Notes: generated by a model not told the origin, from the letters alone. A stretch of 64,000 bases of DNA from Flavobacterium sp. 9 (GCF_002754195.1 NZ_PEEU01000001.1:5642001-5706000); one strand, 5' to 3'. Counted from the stretch's first letter, positions 52,854 to 62,983 are shown. Program-made: numbers and translations.

Positions 52854-55800
52854 CTATTTCTTGATGATTTTATTAATAGATAGTATTTTGTTACCACTAC
52901 TTAAAGTGTAAATATAAATACCTCTCCAAAGACGACTTATATCTATTTGCACTGTGTTTTCAGTTGCGTTTCCTGTTATTTCTACTGGTGCAACAACTTG
53001 AAATCCGAAGATATCATACAATTTTATCGTCATATTTTTTGGTTTGTCTGCTTTAACCGTAAAATTGACAAAGTCAGTTGCAGGATTAGGATATGCTTTT
53101 ATCGAAACTCCTCCGTTTGGTTCACAATCTGGCGGTAAATTTTTCACAATATTTACAGTAAAAGAACAGCTGGTTGTGTTTCCTGCTGCATCAACTACTT
53201 TGAAAGTATTGGTTGTAATACCCATTGGAAAAACACTTCCTGATGCCAATCCTGATGTTTGTGTAACAGTAATACTTGAACAGTTATCAGTTGCTAAAGG
53301 AATTGAATAGGTTACTTTTGCACCATTTAATCTATTATCTTTTTTCTGGATAATGTTTTCCGGACAGCTTATTATTGGTAGTTCTGTGTCTTTTACAATT
53401 ACATTAAATGAAGTTGTTGCTGTATTTCCAGATGCATCCGTTACTTTAAATGTATTGGTTGTTGTTCCAACCGGGAATACATTACCTGAAGTTAATCCTG
53501 CAGTTTGAACAGTAGTTGCTCCCGGAAAATTATCAGTTCCTACTGGAGCTACATAGTTAATTTTTGCTCCGCAAATTCCTGTATCATTGCTTTGCGTTAT
53601 TGTTGCAGGTGCTATAATAACAGGTAATTTTGTGTCAGTTATGGTTATTGACTGATTAACATCAGCGGCAGCTAAATAATATTCGTTTCCTAATTGAGAA
53701 GCCGTAATTGTTACAGTTCCTGCGCTAATTATTTGGATTTTTCCATTAATAATTTTTGCAATAGCTTCATTAGAACTTACGTAAGTAACCGCTAAACCAG
53801 ATGTGGCTGTAGCATTTAGATCATAAGATGTAGCTTCTGTAATGGTAACAGGAGGGAAGTTGATGCTTTGAGCTGCTTTCTTAAAATCAAAACGTGCAAT
53901 AACAGGCCCGTGATCAGATGTTGTGTTTACATAATTTGCAATATCCAAACGTGGATCATAAACAGCAACAGAATTTGGAATGTACTCGTTTGTCAGTTCA
54001 TTAGAAATAATAATGTGATCTAGAAAACCTCCGGAAGCTAAGTAGCTATAAGCGCCAGCTTTACTAATTTCTAAAGTTAAAGCATTATAACGAGCAGTAT
54101 CTTCGACTATTTTTTGATACGAAGAAGGATTTGGAGTAATAACAGATACATCGACATCATCATTATAATCTCCCAGAATCATAAAGTTTGCATTAGGATA
54201 TTCTACATCTAAACTATCCTTTAACAATTCAGCGTCGTACTTACGCATATTGTATTTCGAAATATCAGTTCCGCTATTGGCACGACCATGAAGATCAATA
54301 ATGTTCAATTCTTTTTTAACTCCGTTAATATTGGTTTCAATATTTACTAAATACGGCAAACGTCCTGAGGCAAAGAAACTAGAACTATTTCCTCCCGGAT
54401 AATTAGGTAAACTGGTATTTCCTGCACGAATATTATCGTACAAAGCGTTAAACATAACACGGGTTTTGTTTACTTTAGTTGTTTGTGTATTGTAAATAAC
54501 AACTAGTTTTTGAGGAGGGAAAAGAGGATCCGGTGGCGAAAATGAATAAGACCACGCTGGAGAAATACTTTTGTCAAATGTTTTGCCATTAATGCTTATT
54601 TTTTGAATCAAAGATTCCAATGCAGCCTCATCAGATACTTCCTGAACTACATAAACATCGGCATTTAATTTATTCATTACTTTGGCTACATTCTCAACTT
54701 GCAAAGCATCGTCAATTGGACCAAATTCTCCGCTTGTTCCAACTACATCACTTCCAAAAAACTCTAAGTTGTAACTTACAATATCGAAAGTTTCAGATTT
54801 TGGAAAAGAAGAACCTGCAAAATGACCAATTTGCTGGTTTAATCCTGTAGATGTAACAGTCAATGAGCCTTCTAAACTTAATGCTTTTACTGAAGGTGCA
54901 AAACGGGCATAAATAGTTTTACCTGCTAATGCATCGTTTGCAGAAACAACAAGACTTGATTGAAAATTAGTATTGTCAAGCGATAATTGGAAATTGGATG
55001 GTGCTGAGATATTAAAATCACCATAACCTCCAGCCATGAAAACAAATGATTGACTATCTGAAGTTGAATTTGCGTTTGTTTCGCTAAAATTTAAATTAGG
55101 ATTAGAAGCTAAAAATGTTGCTTCATTTGTAATACTTACATCATCTATTGTCCATTCGGCTGCATTGTCTGCACCTGCAGCGGTAGTTTCATATACCCAG
55201 GCAATATAAGTATTGTCAGATTTATAAGCACTTAAATTGATGAAACTAGAAGCCTTAAATACTCCTGTAGTCAAAGGGAAATCACCTTGAAGTTCTGTCC
55301 ACGTTGCAGTTTCAGGGCTGCTTGTTCCGTCGTAATCAACAGAAACCATTAATTTTAAGTTTGGACCCGAATAGAATTTACGGGAATAAAATGATAATAA
55401 TGGAAATTTATCGAAACTATCTAAATGTAATCTAGGTGAAATTAACCAATCTTTACTTGCTCCGTTTTCAGCGTAGCCATTTATTGATACTGCGGCTGGT
55501 GAACTATTAAAACGGCTCGTTGTACTAGCCCATTTAATTTTATCTCCTGCTACACTATAAGCAGTCCAGCCACTGTTTGTAAGTACATTTACATCATTAA
55601 AATTTTGAGTATAAGGATTGATCCCTGTACCAGTTAATAGTACCGTTTTAGTACTTGCTCCTGAAGTTTGATGGTCTATTTGTCCTGAAAAACTACCTGT
55701 TGCATTAGGCGTAAATCGCACATAAACCGTAGGAGTATTATTAGCATCAAAATCCAGAACATTAAAAACCAAAGAAGATTGGAAACTATCATTTGGATTT

Positions 55801-56996
55801 TTTGAAATTGTAAAATTATTAGAAGCAGTAACAGTAACGACATCATTAAGATTTTGTGCCTGAATTTGATAACTGCTTGTTTTTGATGCAAAATTTTGCT
55901 CTGAAAAACCAAAATCCAATGCTGTCTTTGTTGTCGATATTGAAGGTACTAAAACATTAGAGGTTTTTACATTCAGCTGATTACTGTCGGTTTGAATATT
56001 ACCATAAGAATCTTCCGAAATAGCGTAAACAACATAATCAGTATCAATAGTTAAGTTGGAAATGCTTTTAGAATAAGCCAAAGTTTTATCGGTAATATCA
56101 AATATACCAGATTGTAAGGCGGTATTTCCATTAGCATCTAAACCTGATTTTATTTGAGAAGCACTTGGTTTTGAACTTCCGGAAGCTAATAATACAAAAT
56201 ACGTTTTTCCAATTTCGTTTAGTTGAACTGAAAAATCAAAACCATTGGATAGAATATTTTCTATTTTAGGATATCCATCAGCATAAGCAGGTGGCGTTGT
56301 GTCATTTTGAATCGTAATATTATCAATAGCAAAAGAAGGACGTGAGCCTGCTCCTGAGTTTTGCTTAGAAATCCATCTTAATTGTACAACCTGCTGATTG
56401 TCGCATTCAGCTGGTAAAATTACAGTGATAGTAACTGGATTTAAAGGAGAGGTAACTCCAGAAGTGGTTTGTTTAACAGTATTGCTTAAGTATGAAGTCG
56501 AAGGCAGGGTAGTAAAAATAGAAGAATCGCCTATTCGATATTGCAAAACCATTTCATTAATACGAGTGTTGGCAGTTCCGTCATAAGGATTACGAATTAC
56601 CATCGCATCATATTGTACTACAATGCCCGACTTTGTCAATGTGTTAATTGCTAAACCAATTGTTAAGTCTAATGAACCGGAGTTTAAAAAACCAATTTTT
56701 CCATTATAATTATGAATATTACCGCTTGTAGTAGAAGCAGAGCTGCTAGCTGTTAAGGTTCGGTCTCCAACTAAGATGGCGTTCGTATTGTATGAACTTC
56801 CGGGAATTGTACTTGCTGTCCAACCCTGTAATCCCGAGGGATATGCGGTAGAGGTCGCTTCTAATAAAGAAAAATCTTGTACATATGGCAAATTTTGAGG
56901 TGCCGGAGATGTTCCTTGTGCAAATAAGGACATTGAGAAGCACCAAAAAAGACTTAAAAAAGCCATAAGATGGCGAGTTTGGTAAAAGTGTTTCAT
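52854..56996 (-). CDS. T9SS-exported endonuclease/exonuclease/phosphatase-domain protein
   Basis: A 1380-residue secreted protein. Signal peptide at 1-27 (SMSLFAQ). N-terminal beta-sandwich modules follow, including a choice-of-anchor-J-like region (about 455-630, NFNDVNVLTNSGWTAYS, KDWLISPRLHL). At about 735-1035 is an EEP-fold hydrolase: FDIVSYNLEFFG, VYVVQEVSD, MILGDYNDD and SDHGPVIARF hold the metal- and phosphate-binding residues of DNase I-like enzymes. A short Ig-like part, two HYR domains (about 1118-1288) and a type A T9SS sorting domain (AYPNPATDFVNF to the end) complete it. It is probably an extracellular nuclease or phosphodiesterase; substrate is inferred. Confidence 0.9.
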   Translation of the reverse strand: MKHFYQTRHLMAFLSLFWCFSMSLFAQGTSPAPQNLPYVQDFSLLEATSTAYPSGLQGWTASTIPGSSYNTNAILVGDRTLTASSSASTTSGNIHNYNGKIGFLNSGSLDLTIGLAINTLTKSGIVVQYDAMVIRNPYDGTANTRINEMVLQYRIGDSSIFTTLPSTSYLSNTVKQTTSGVTSPLNPVTITVILPAECDNQQVVQLRWISKQNSGAGSRPSFAIDNITIQNDTTPPAYADGYPKIENILSNGFDFSVQLNEIGKTYFVLLASGSSKPSASQIKSGLDANGNTALQSGIFDITDKTLAYSKSISNLTIDTDYVVYAISEDSYGNIQTDSNQLNVKTSNVLVPSISTTKTALDFGFSEQNFASKTSSYQIQAQNLNDVVTVTASNNFTISKNPNDSFQSSLVFNVLDFDANNTPTVYVRFTPNATGSFSGQIDHQTSGASTKTVLLTGTGINPYTQNFNDVNVLTNSGWTAYSVAGDKIKWASTTSRFNSSPAAVSINGYAENGASKDWLISPRLHLDSFDKFPLLSFYSRKFYSGPNLKLMVSVDYDGTSSPETATWTELQGDFPLTTGVFKASSFINLSAYKSDNTYIAWVYETTAAGADNAAEWTIDDVSITNEATFLASNPNLNFSETNANSTSDSQSFVFMAGGYGDFNISAPSNFQLSLDNTNFQSSLVVSANDALAGKTIYARFAPSVKALSLEGSLTVTSTGLNQQIGHFAGSSFPKSETFDIVSYNLEFFGSDVVGTSGEFGPIDDALQVENVAKVMNKLNADVYVVQEVSDEAALESLIQKISINGKTFDKSISPAWSYSFSPPDPLFPPQKLVVIYNTQTTKVNKTRVMFNALYDNIRAGNTSLPNYPGGNSSSFFASGRLPYLVNIETNINGVKKELNIIDLHGRANSGTDISKYNMRKYDAELLKDSLDVEYPNANFMILGDYNDDVDVSVITPNPSSYQKIVEDTARYNALTLEISKAGAYSYLASGGFLDHIIISNELTNEYIPNSVAVYDPRLDIANYVNTTSDHGPVIARFDFKKAAQSINFPPVTITEATSYDLNATATSGLAVTYVSSNEAIAKIINGKIQIISAGTVTITASQLGNEYYLAAADVNQSITITDTKLPVIIAPATITQSNDTGICGAKINYVAPVGTDNFPGATTVQTAGLTSGNVFPVGTTTNTFKVTDASGNTATTSFNVIVKDTELPIISCPENIIQKKDNRLNGAKVTYSIPLATDNCSSITVTQTSGLASGSVFPMGITTNTFKVVDAAGNTTSCSFTVNIVKNLPPDCEPNGGVSIKAYPNPATDFVNFTVKADKPKNMTIKLYDIFGFQVVAPVEITGNATENTVQIDISRLWRGIYIYTLSSGNKILSINKIIKK

Positions 56997-57341
56997 TTGT
57001 TAAGAAATAAGGTTGTTAGAATTCAAATTTAGGACCTTTAAAGTTAAGCTATTATTATAAAATTTATAAATTTATTGTCTTTATCTAAGAATTTTAAGAT
57101 TAAAATTAATCAATTTATTCAGTAAATTAATCTTATTGATTAAAAAAACATGTAAGATTTGGAGGATAACAAATATTTGAATAATTAAATTTGATAATGA
57201 AGAAAAGGAAAAAGTAGAGAGAAATACTGGTAAAATTTACGGTTTTGCCACAATTGAGATTTATAAAGAGCGTATATATTTGTAAAAAATATATTACTGT
57301 TTTCAAGGTTTTTTACCTAACATATTACGCTGATTTAAAAC
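56997..57341. other. Divergent intergenic region
   Basis: 345 AT-rich bases between the T9SS nuclease-like gene and the thioredoxin-fold lipoprotein gene. The -7 box of the former is at 57024-57031. For the latter, GGTTTTGCC near 57241 is the closest to a promoter but does not fit the consensus spacing. No repeat or small gene was found. Confidence 0.45.
57024..57031 (-). promoter_or_regulatory. -7 promoter element of the T9SS nuclease-like gene
   Basis: TAAATTTG on the minus strand, a perfect TAnnTTTG, placing the transcription start about 20 bases before the ATG at 56996. No -33 TTG lies at the expected distance. Confidence 0.55.
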
Positions 57342-58058
57342 ATGAAAAAACTCCTGTATGTAATCTTTGCATCTTTTATTTTTATTACTTTTTTCTCGTG
57401 TACAGAGAAAAACACAATAAAGAAGTTAGACAAAAAAACGTCTGTCAGTGCGTTGATTCATCAAAATACTGAAAATCATCCTATTTTATTATTGATCAAA
57501 AATGATAAATGTGATGCTTGTAAAATTTTCTATAAGTACTTTGATGCAAACTTTGAAGCATTAGTTCTCCCTAAATTGCCAGAAGACACTCGGGTTTATC
57601 AAATTAGTATAAATGATTTTAACAGCAAAAATATGTGGCTGTTTCATGTGCTCGAAGGGTATTCTTTTCCTACAGTTCTCTATTTAGACAAGAATAATAA
57701 CATTAAAAACATACACAAAGGAGCGGACTTATATGCTTTTAGCAGTTTTTTAGATAAAATAAATCAAGAGGAAACCAAAGAATTTATTTCAAGAGATTTA
57801 GAGAAAAAATCAACATTACTAAAAAGTTATATCGCTTTAGAAGAGGATCATTTTATCTCCAAATCAAATTTTAAGGAAATCTCAAAAATTAATCACGAAA
57901 GTCCCGGTTTTATGAGTGCACTCCTTGAAGGGTACTATTATAAATACAATAAAATTCATGTGGATAGAATTTTCTACATAAAAGAAATATTGCAAAAAAG
58001 TTTGAATAGTTCAAATCAATATTTCAAGATACATGAAAATCTTGTTAAAGAATTATAA
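57342..58058 (+). CDS. Thioredoxin-fold lipoprotein
   Basis: A 238-residue precursor with signal MKKLLYVIFASFIFITFFSC (lipobox Cys20). The mature part starts with a short helix and a thioredoxin-fold domain (about 40-140): the strand PILLLIKNDKCDACKIFY holds the redox pair Cys57-x-x-Cys60, and SFPTVLYLD contains the cis-Pro loop. The C-terminal 100 residues are helical and unassigned. It should be a periplasmic, lipid-anchored thiol oxidoreductase. It is the first gene of the 57.3-62.1 kb cluster, 41 bases before the next gene. Confidence 0.85.
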   Translation: MKKLLYVIFASFIFITFFSCTEKNTIKKLDKKTSVSALIHQNTENHPILLLIKNDKCDACKIFYKYFDANFEALVLPKLPEDTRVYQISINDFNSKNMWLFHVLEGYSFPTVLYLDKNNNIKNIHKGADLYAFSSFLDKINQEETKEFISRDLEKKSTLLKSYIALEEDHFISKSNFKEISKINHESPGFMSALLEGYYYKYNKIHVDRIFYIKEILQKSLNSSNQYFKIHENLVKEL

Positions 58059-58099
58059 AGTATTAACAGCATCAATTTACTGCTTAAAAAGATAAAAAC

Positions 58100-58819
58100 T
58101 TGAAAAAATACAATTATTTGATACCATTTTTCTACGGCTTTCTTCTGTTATTTTCAATTTCGCTAAAAGCGCAAGTCATTGTTGATGGTGATCTCAGCGA
58201 ATGGGGAGATAGTAAAAAAATGAAGTATGATAACGAAAACAACTTGTATTATGCTTTTAAAAAAGACAATCAGTTTCTTTACCTAAGCATATTAAAAAAC
58301 AAAAATGCTTCCAAATTTAACGGAGGAGGTATACAGGTTTTTTTCTCTAATAAAGAAGCCGACACGACTGGTTTACAAGTGCTATTCGCTAATAGGGTTA
58401 AAGATACTGAGACTAACAAAAATCAAAAATACACACACGATTTTTTTTCGGTAAAAAATTTAAACGGAGTTTTAAACCAGCAGTTAGCAACTTACAATGA
58501 AACAGGTATTTTGGTAGAATGGAAAGTTACAGATATTCAGTATTTTGTAATAAGAAACGGAGTAGTGGATGAAATGGCGACTCCTGCCAATCCAAATGTT
58601 TTTACTGCCGAAATTCAAATTCCTTTAGCTTATTTACAAAAATACAATTTGGATAAAACCATTCATTTCGGAATCTCAATGCGGGGCCAAGCGTACAATT
58701 TTAAGATGCCCTGGTCGTCTGTAGTGGGTGGAGGCAATAAAAGCACCAGCCAAAAAGAGTTTTTGGATAAAATGACACCAACTTCCTTTTTTGGATCGAT
58801 TGATTTAAACGAATTATAA
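58100..58819 (+). CDS. Secreted protein with CBM9/DOMON-like domain
   Basis: A 239-residue precursor starting at TTG 58100, which supplies the signal KKYNYLIPFFYGFLLLFS ending SLKAQ; no ATG gives this. The mature domain begins VIVDGDLSEWGDSKKM, the hallmark of carbohydrate-binding family 9-like sugar-binding domains, followed by YYAFKKDNQFLYLSI and IPLAYLQKYNLDKTIHFG, which are typical of that beta-sandwich. It lacks any sorting domain or lipobox, so it is probably periplasmic or released. It lies between the thioredoxin-fold gene and the small Cys protein. Confidence 0.78.
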   Translation: MKKYNYLIPFFYGFLLLFSISLKAQVIVDGDLSEWGDSKKMKYDNENNLYYAFKKDNQFLYLSILKNKNASKFNGGGIQVFFSNKEADTTGLQVLFANRVKDTETNKNQKYTHDFFSVKNLNGVLNQQLATYNETGILVEWKVTDIQYFVIRNGVVDEMATPANPNVFTAEIQIPLAYLQKYNLDKTIHFGISMRGQAYNFKMPWSSVVGGGNKSTSQKEFLDKMTPTSFFGSIDLNEL

Positions 58820-58913
58820 ATGCTAATTAATCGTAAGTAAGCAATCGTATAATCTCAGGCAATTTAAAATACAATTCAAAAAGAATTTAATAAGTAACCT
58901 TAAAAATGTAAAT

Positions 58914-59261
58914 ATGAAAAAAAACATGCTCTCACTTTTATTATTTATTTGCGTAACAGCTTCTTCATTAGCGCAATATACACCGCAAGAATGGTTTTTA
59001 AGAATTCACGATACGGGACGGTTTGTTTCTGGAGCAATTTATTTTGCAAGCGCCTGTAGAGGATATGAAAAAGATGGTGCCATATTGAAAAATTCTACAA
59101 ATCCATTTTCATTCTATTTCTGCGACAATTCTGATTTTACAACCAATGTGATGGGATGTCCTAATGGCCTAGCTTTTAATCCCTCGATACTAGGTTGTGA
59201 TTATCGCTCGAATATTGATCTTTCTGAATATCCTAATTTTCCTTGGGAAGAGTATCCATAA
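58914..59261 (+). CDS. Small secreted Cys protein resembling peritrophin-A (CBM14) domains
   Basis: A 115-residue precursor with a signal ending SSLAQ at residue 21. Four Cys in the mature part (48, 70, 82, 95) lie in ACRGYEKDG, SFYFCDNS, MGCPNGLAFNPS and LGCDYRS. The pattern C...G...FYxC...CPxGLxFNPxxxxCD is that of the chitin-binding peritrophin-A family, which is mainly eukaryotic. Two of the six canonical Cys (the second and sixth) are missing, as a pair. It is followed by a terminator, so it ends the transcript with 57342 and 58100. Sugar binding is inferred. Confidence 0.72.
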   Translation: MKKNMLSLLLFICVTASSLAQYTPQEWFLRIHDTGRFVSGAIYFASACRGYEKDGAILKNSTNPFSFYFCDNSDFTTNVMGCPNGLAFNPSILGCDYRSNIDLSEYPNFPWEEYP

Positions 59262-59268
59262 TACATTA

Positions 59269-59307
59269 AAAAAACCTGCTATTAAAATATATCATAGCAG
59301 GTTTTTT
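59269..59307 (+). terminator. Rho-independent terminator after the small Cys protein
   Basis: AAAACCTGCTAT and ATAGCAGGTTTT form the stem, followed by T and C residues; only 38 bases lie between this and the next start. Confidence 0.88.
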
Positions 59308-59345
59308 CTCTCTTCTATTAAAATATATTTTCCAAATAAAATTAC

Positions 59346-62141
59346 ATGTTTAAAAAACAACTTTACAGATCTTTTATTATAAGAAAGACTAATTTCAATC
59401 TACTTTTTATAGTAATCGGTTTTCTTTTTAGTAATGCAAATTTAACAGCTCAAACAACTCCCTCTACTGTGCGAAATGTAACTGGCATACTTCGTGATTC
59501 GTTAAACAAACCTATAAGTGGTGCAGATATTCGATTGATTTCGGCAAAAGACACATTAAAAGCGACAACTAATATTTACGGATTTTTTGGTTTTGCAAAA
59601 GTTCGTTCTGCTGATTTTCTTATAAGTGTAAAAGCATTAGGGCATCAATCGTTCAACCGAAAGTACTTTAATAACGATACCAAAACACTGATTAATTTGC
59701 CGCCTATTCAGCTAGGAATAAAAGAAGAACAGCTGGAAAATGTTACTATTACCCGCTTGAAAGGACCCGCGATAAAAGGTGATACCACTGAGTTTTGGGC
59801 TAAAGATTATATTGTTCGGGATTTTGCACGGCTTGAAGATTTGTTAAAACGAATGGAAGGTGTACGAATTGATGCTAACGGAACTGTGTTTTATAATGAT
59901 GAAGAGGTTGTGAAAACGCTTTTTAACGGTGCCCAATATTTTAACGGATCAGTTAGAGAGGCCATTAAAGAATTACCTGCAGATATTATAGAACGTATTC
60001 AAATTATCGATATGGACGAATCGGGCAATGCTTCCAAAAAGCTGAAAACCGATAAGTCTGTCAAAGTATTAAACATTGTAACCAAAGCCGATAAATCTGC
60101 CGGAAAAATGCTTGATTTTACTGGCGAAGGTGGATCACAATCCAGAATTCGTGCAGCGGCAAGTATAAAAAATATTGATGAATCCAATCAATTTTCGGCA
60201 TATGGAGATTATCAGCAAGAACCTTTAGGCATCAGGAACACGACAGTTCCCGGTTCATTGGCGAAGCAAAATTTTATTTTAATGCGCACAAATTCTGAAG
60301 GTATGAATGGGCGGTTAAAAAACATGAACGCCGGAATTGCAAAGAATTTTAAATTTAAAAATACAAACTTATTTAGTGATTTAAGATATTCTCGTACTAT
60401 CAATAAAAATACTGCTAAATCAATTGGCGAAAATTATTATGAAGATGGTAATTTGTACAAAGAAACAGTTAGAGAATCTACATCTGAAAATGGTAATCTA
60501 AATTTGACCAATAATTTTGTCTCTAATTTTAAAAATAACAGCAGCCTTGTTGGGGCCCTCGCTGTGACTATTGGTACAAATGACTCAAATTCGTCCAATA
60601 AAAGTCTTCAATCAGGGTTAATTGATAATTTTGAAGATGCAAATTCTGCAGTAAATTCCAAAAAACTTGCCTACAATTTCAATACGCAATATCGTACTAA
60701 TATTAATCAAAATTTATCTTTTAATCTTTGGTTAATAAGTGCTTACAATGCCAATAGATCAAAAAATAATTCGATTACCAATATTTACAAAGACACATTA
60801 AATTTTATTGCCGCTGATAGTACGCTGCATCAATTTAAAAATATTAAAAGCAGGGGTTTTGTAAATTCGATCAAAAATGAATTGAATTGGAATTACAATA
60901 AACAATTGAAATTTAAAGCAAATCTTAATTTCGACAGCAATGCTAATTTAAATGATACCAATACTTCGATAGCCGAAAATGAATCTATTAGCTATGATCC
61001 TACTTTGAGTTATTTCCAAAAAGATGTAACATATCAGATTCCTATTTCCTTTAAAACGGAATATGCTCTGAAAAATGGTTTAACGATATCTCCTGTTTTT
61101 GGAATGAGAAATAATTGGATAAAAGGAGAAATTGGGCTCGAAAAAAACAAAGTAAGCCGCTACGACTTACTGCCCGAAACTGCGTTTGATGTTGCATATA
61201 ATAATAGTGCGTTTGGACAATTACGCATTTTAGTTTCTCAAAATTTTAGACAGCCTTCATTAAATGCACTAAATCCTGTACCAAATAATGCAACTCCTTA
61301 CTATACAACTATTGGAAATCCTAATTTAAAAAATTCAGAAATACTAAATTATAACATTACATACTCCAAATTTTTTAGAAGTCTCCAGCTTAATACCTCA
61401 ATAAGGTTTTTATCCATGGCTTCTAAAAACGGCGTTGGAGCTGTAACAAGTACGATTGTAGATCCTGATAAAAATACACTTACAACGGTTAATACTTTTG
61501 CTAATATTGATGGTCAGAAATCGAGGATGATAAATTTTAATTTTGGAAAAAGCTTATCCATATTTGATTCGAATATTCAACTAAATGGTTATATTTCACA
61601 ATCTGATAATCCATATTTTCTAAATGAAGCGCTCGAAATGCGAAAATCAACAATGCAAAACTGGAAGGCTGATTTTATGTTTCATCCCAAAAAATGGTTA
61701 GAAATTACAACAACATTAGAATATTTATCTCAGGTAGACCGAAATTCTGCGTCTCCGGTCAAGACTTTCAATCAATTGTTTAAGGGCAATTTAAACCTAA
61801 ATCTATATTTTGCTAAAACCTGGAATATGAATTTTTATTTAGAGCAAAATATAAATCATACTTCAAATAGTGAGCAAAAAATGACTCCATTTGTTTTAAA
61901 TATGAATATCGAAAAACGAATTTTTAAGAAAGAAAACGGAATTATCAGTTTTGTTATAATGGATTTGACAAAACAAAATTATCTTGTAAACTATACTAGT
62001 TCTGATAACGGATATCAACAAAGTCTGACGAACAGAAATAGTAATTATTTTTTACTTCAATTTTCCTGGCAGCCGCAAATGTGGGGCAAAAGCCAATTTG
62101 ATAACGGACAAGGAAGAAAAGGTAATGGCAGCTTTAAATGA
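59346..62141 (+). CDS. Large outer-membrane beta-barrel protein (TonB-receptor-like)
   Basis: A 931-residue outer-membrane protein. The N-terminus is a long signal ending NLTAQTTPS, then a CarboxypepD_reg-like beta-sandwich (about 45-130, VTGILRDSLNKPISGADIRL), a plug-like segment (about 135-245, LLKRMEGVRIDANGTVFYND, and LPADIIERIQIIDMDESGN), and a long barrel with alternating strands to the end. It belongs to the outer-membrane beta-barrel family common in Bacteroidota. It has its own start region after the terminator at 59307; TATATTTT at 59324 could be a -7 box with almost no leader. Ligand is unknown. Confidence 0.88.
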   Translation: MFKKQLYRSFIIRKTNFNLLFIVIGFLFSNANLTAQTTPSTVRNVTGILRDSLNKPISGADIRLISAKDTLKATTNIYGFFGFAKVRSADFLISVKALGHQSFNRKYFNNDTKTLINLPPIQLGIKEEQLENVTITRLKGPAIKGDTTEFWAKDYIVRDFARLEDLLKRMEGVRIDANGTVFYNDEEVVKTLFNGAQYFNGSVREAIKELPADIIERIQIIDMDESGNASKKLKTDKSVKVLNIVTKADKSAGKMLDFTGEGGSQSRIRAAASIKNIDESNQFSAYGDYQQEPLGIRNTTVPGSLAKQNFILMRTNSEGMNGRLKNMNAGIAKNFKFKNTNLFSDLRYSRTINKNTAKSIGENYYEDGNLYKETVRESTSENGNLNLTNNFVSNFKNNSSLVGALAVTIGTNDSNSSNKSLQSGLIDNFEDANSAVNSKKLAYNFNTQYRTNINQNLSFNLWLISAYNANRSKNNSITNIYKDTLNFIAADSTLHQFKNIKSRGFVNSIKNELNWNYNKQLKFKANLNFDSNANLNDTNTSIAENESISYDPTLSYFQKDVTYQIPISFKTEYALKNGLTISPVFGMRNNWIKGEIGLEKNKVSRYDLLPETAFDVAYNNSAFGQLRILVSQNFRQPSLNALNPVPNNATPYYTTIGNPNLKNSEILNYNITYSKFFRSLQLNTSIRFLSMASKNGVGAVTSTIVDPDKNTLTTVNTFANIDGQKSRMINFNFGKSLSIFDSNIQLNGYISQSDNPYFLNEALEMRKSTMQNWKADFMFHPKKWLEITTTLEYLSQVDRNSASPVKTFNQLFKGNLNLNLYFAKTWNMNFYLEQNINHTSNSEQKMTPFVLNMNIEKRIFKKENGIISFVIMDLTKQNYLVNYTSSDNGYQQSLTNRNSNYFLLQFSWQPQMWGKSQFDNGQGRKGNGSFK

Positions 62142-62240
62142 GAAAATGGGAAAATGAAATATTAAAAATCAATAATTTTAGTTTAATTCAAATTGTTGAT
62201 TTTTAATGTGTTATTTGGCGTTTTTTAAAAGGTTGTAATC

Positions 62241-62884
62241 TTATATAAAACCTTCTTTTCTAACTTTATCCAGTAATGATTCATCGCTTTTTACATTAAA
62301 AAGTTCTTTTATTTTACTTTTTCGTTTTTCTATAGCGCTTAACGATAAAGGAATAAATTTCACGAGGTTTTTTGTTCTCACACCTTGAGAAAGGTTCTGC
62401 AGAATTTTGAAATCTAATTCATCAAGAATAAAAGTTTGCTTTTCGGCGATAATTTTTAAAGCTTTACTGTCAGGCTATAAAATGAATTACCTGCAAGAAC
62501 AACATCTAGCGCTTCCAGAATGATCTCGGGCGTGGCATCTTTTTTAATTAATAAAGCATGAAAGGGAATGTTTTTTAAAATAGAAAACATCTTTGCTTTA
62601 TTTTCGGATATTTCCAATATAATTTTGGTCTTAGGAAACTTGCTTCTTATCAAAATAGTTAGTCTCTCTCCTGATATATGTAAATTATCATTTGAAGAGG
62701 ATAATTCAAAATCAATGAAAACCACATCAAAGTTGTTGCTGTTTAAAATCACCAGAGCTTCACCATAAGACTTAACAATATGTGAGTTTATTTCGTAATT
62801 ATTATTATCGAAAAAAATTCTTTTGTAAGCTTCTGTAATAATTGGATGGTCGCCAATTATTAGAATGTTTAATTCCTTTTTCAA
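62241..62884 (-). pseudogene. LuxR-type response regulator interrupted by a frameshift
   Basis: The first frame, from TTG 62884 to a stop at 62456, encodes a receiver of 142 residues with Asp58 in VVFIDFEL and Lys114. One of the two acidic residues is Gly11 (IIGDHP). In the -1 frame the sequence continues as ALKIIAEKQTFILDELDFKI and on through an intact helix-turn-helix (KNLVKFIPLSLSAIEKRKSK) to LDKVRKEGFI and a stop at 62241. Together they match the architecture of the regulator at 7404, which ends VKEAIKQGFI. One base missing from the run at 62463-62465 would explain it. Sequencing error or true loss cannot be told apart. Confidence 0.78.
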
Positions 62885-62983
62885 AAATTGTCTTAGATTA
62901 GAATTGATGTATAGTAGTTGATAGTTATATAGTAAGTATCAAAAAAGGTATTAATCCCCTAGTTGAATTGGTGTTTTTTATAA

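Noticed and set aside
62456..62470. Programmed -1 frameshifting in the response regulator at 62241-62884
   Set aside because: The site GTA-AAG-CTT is not a strong slippery heptamer and I see no obvious downstream pseudoknot. A lost base in an A run is the simpler explanation, though not proven.
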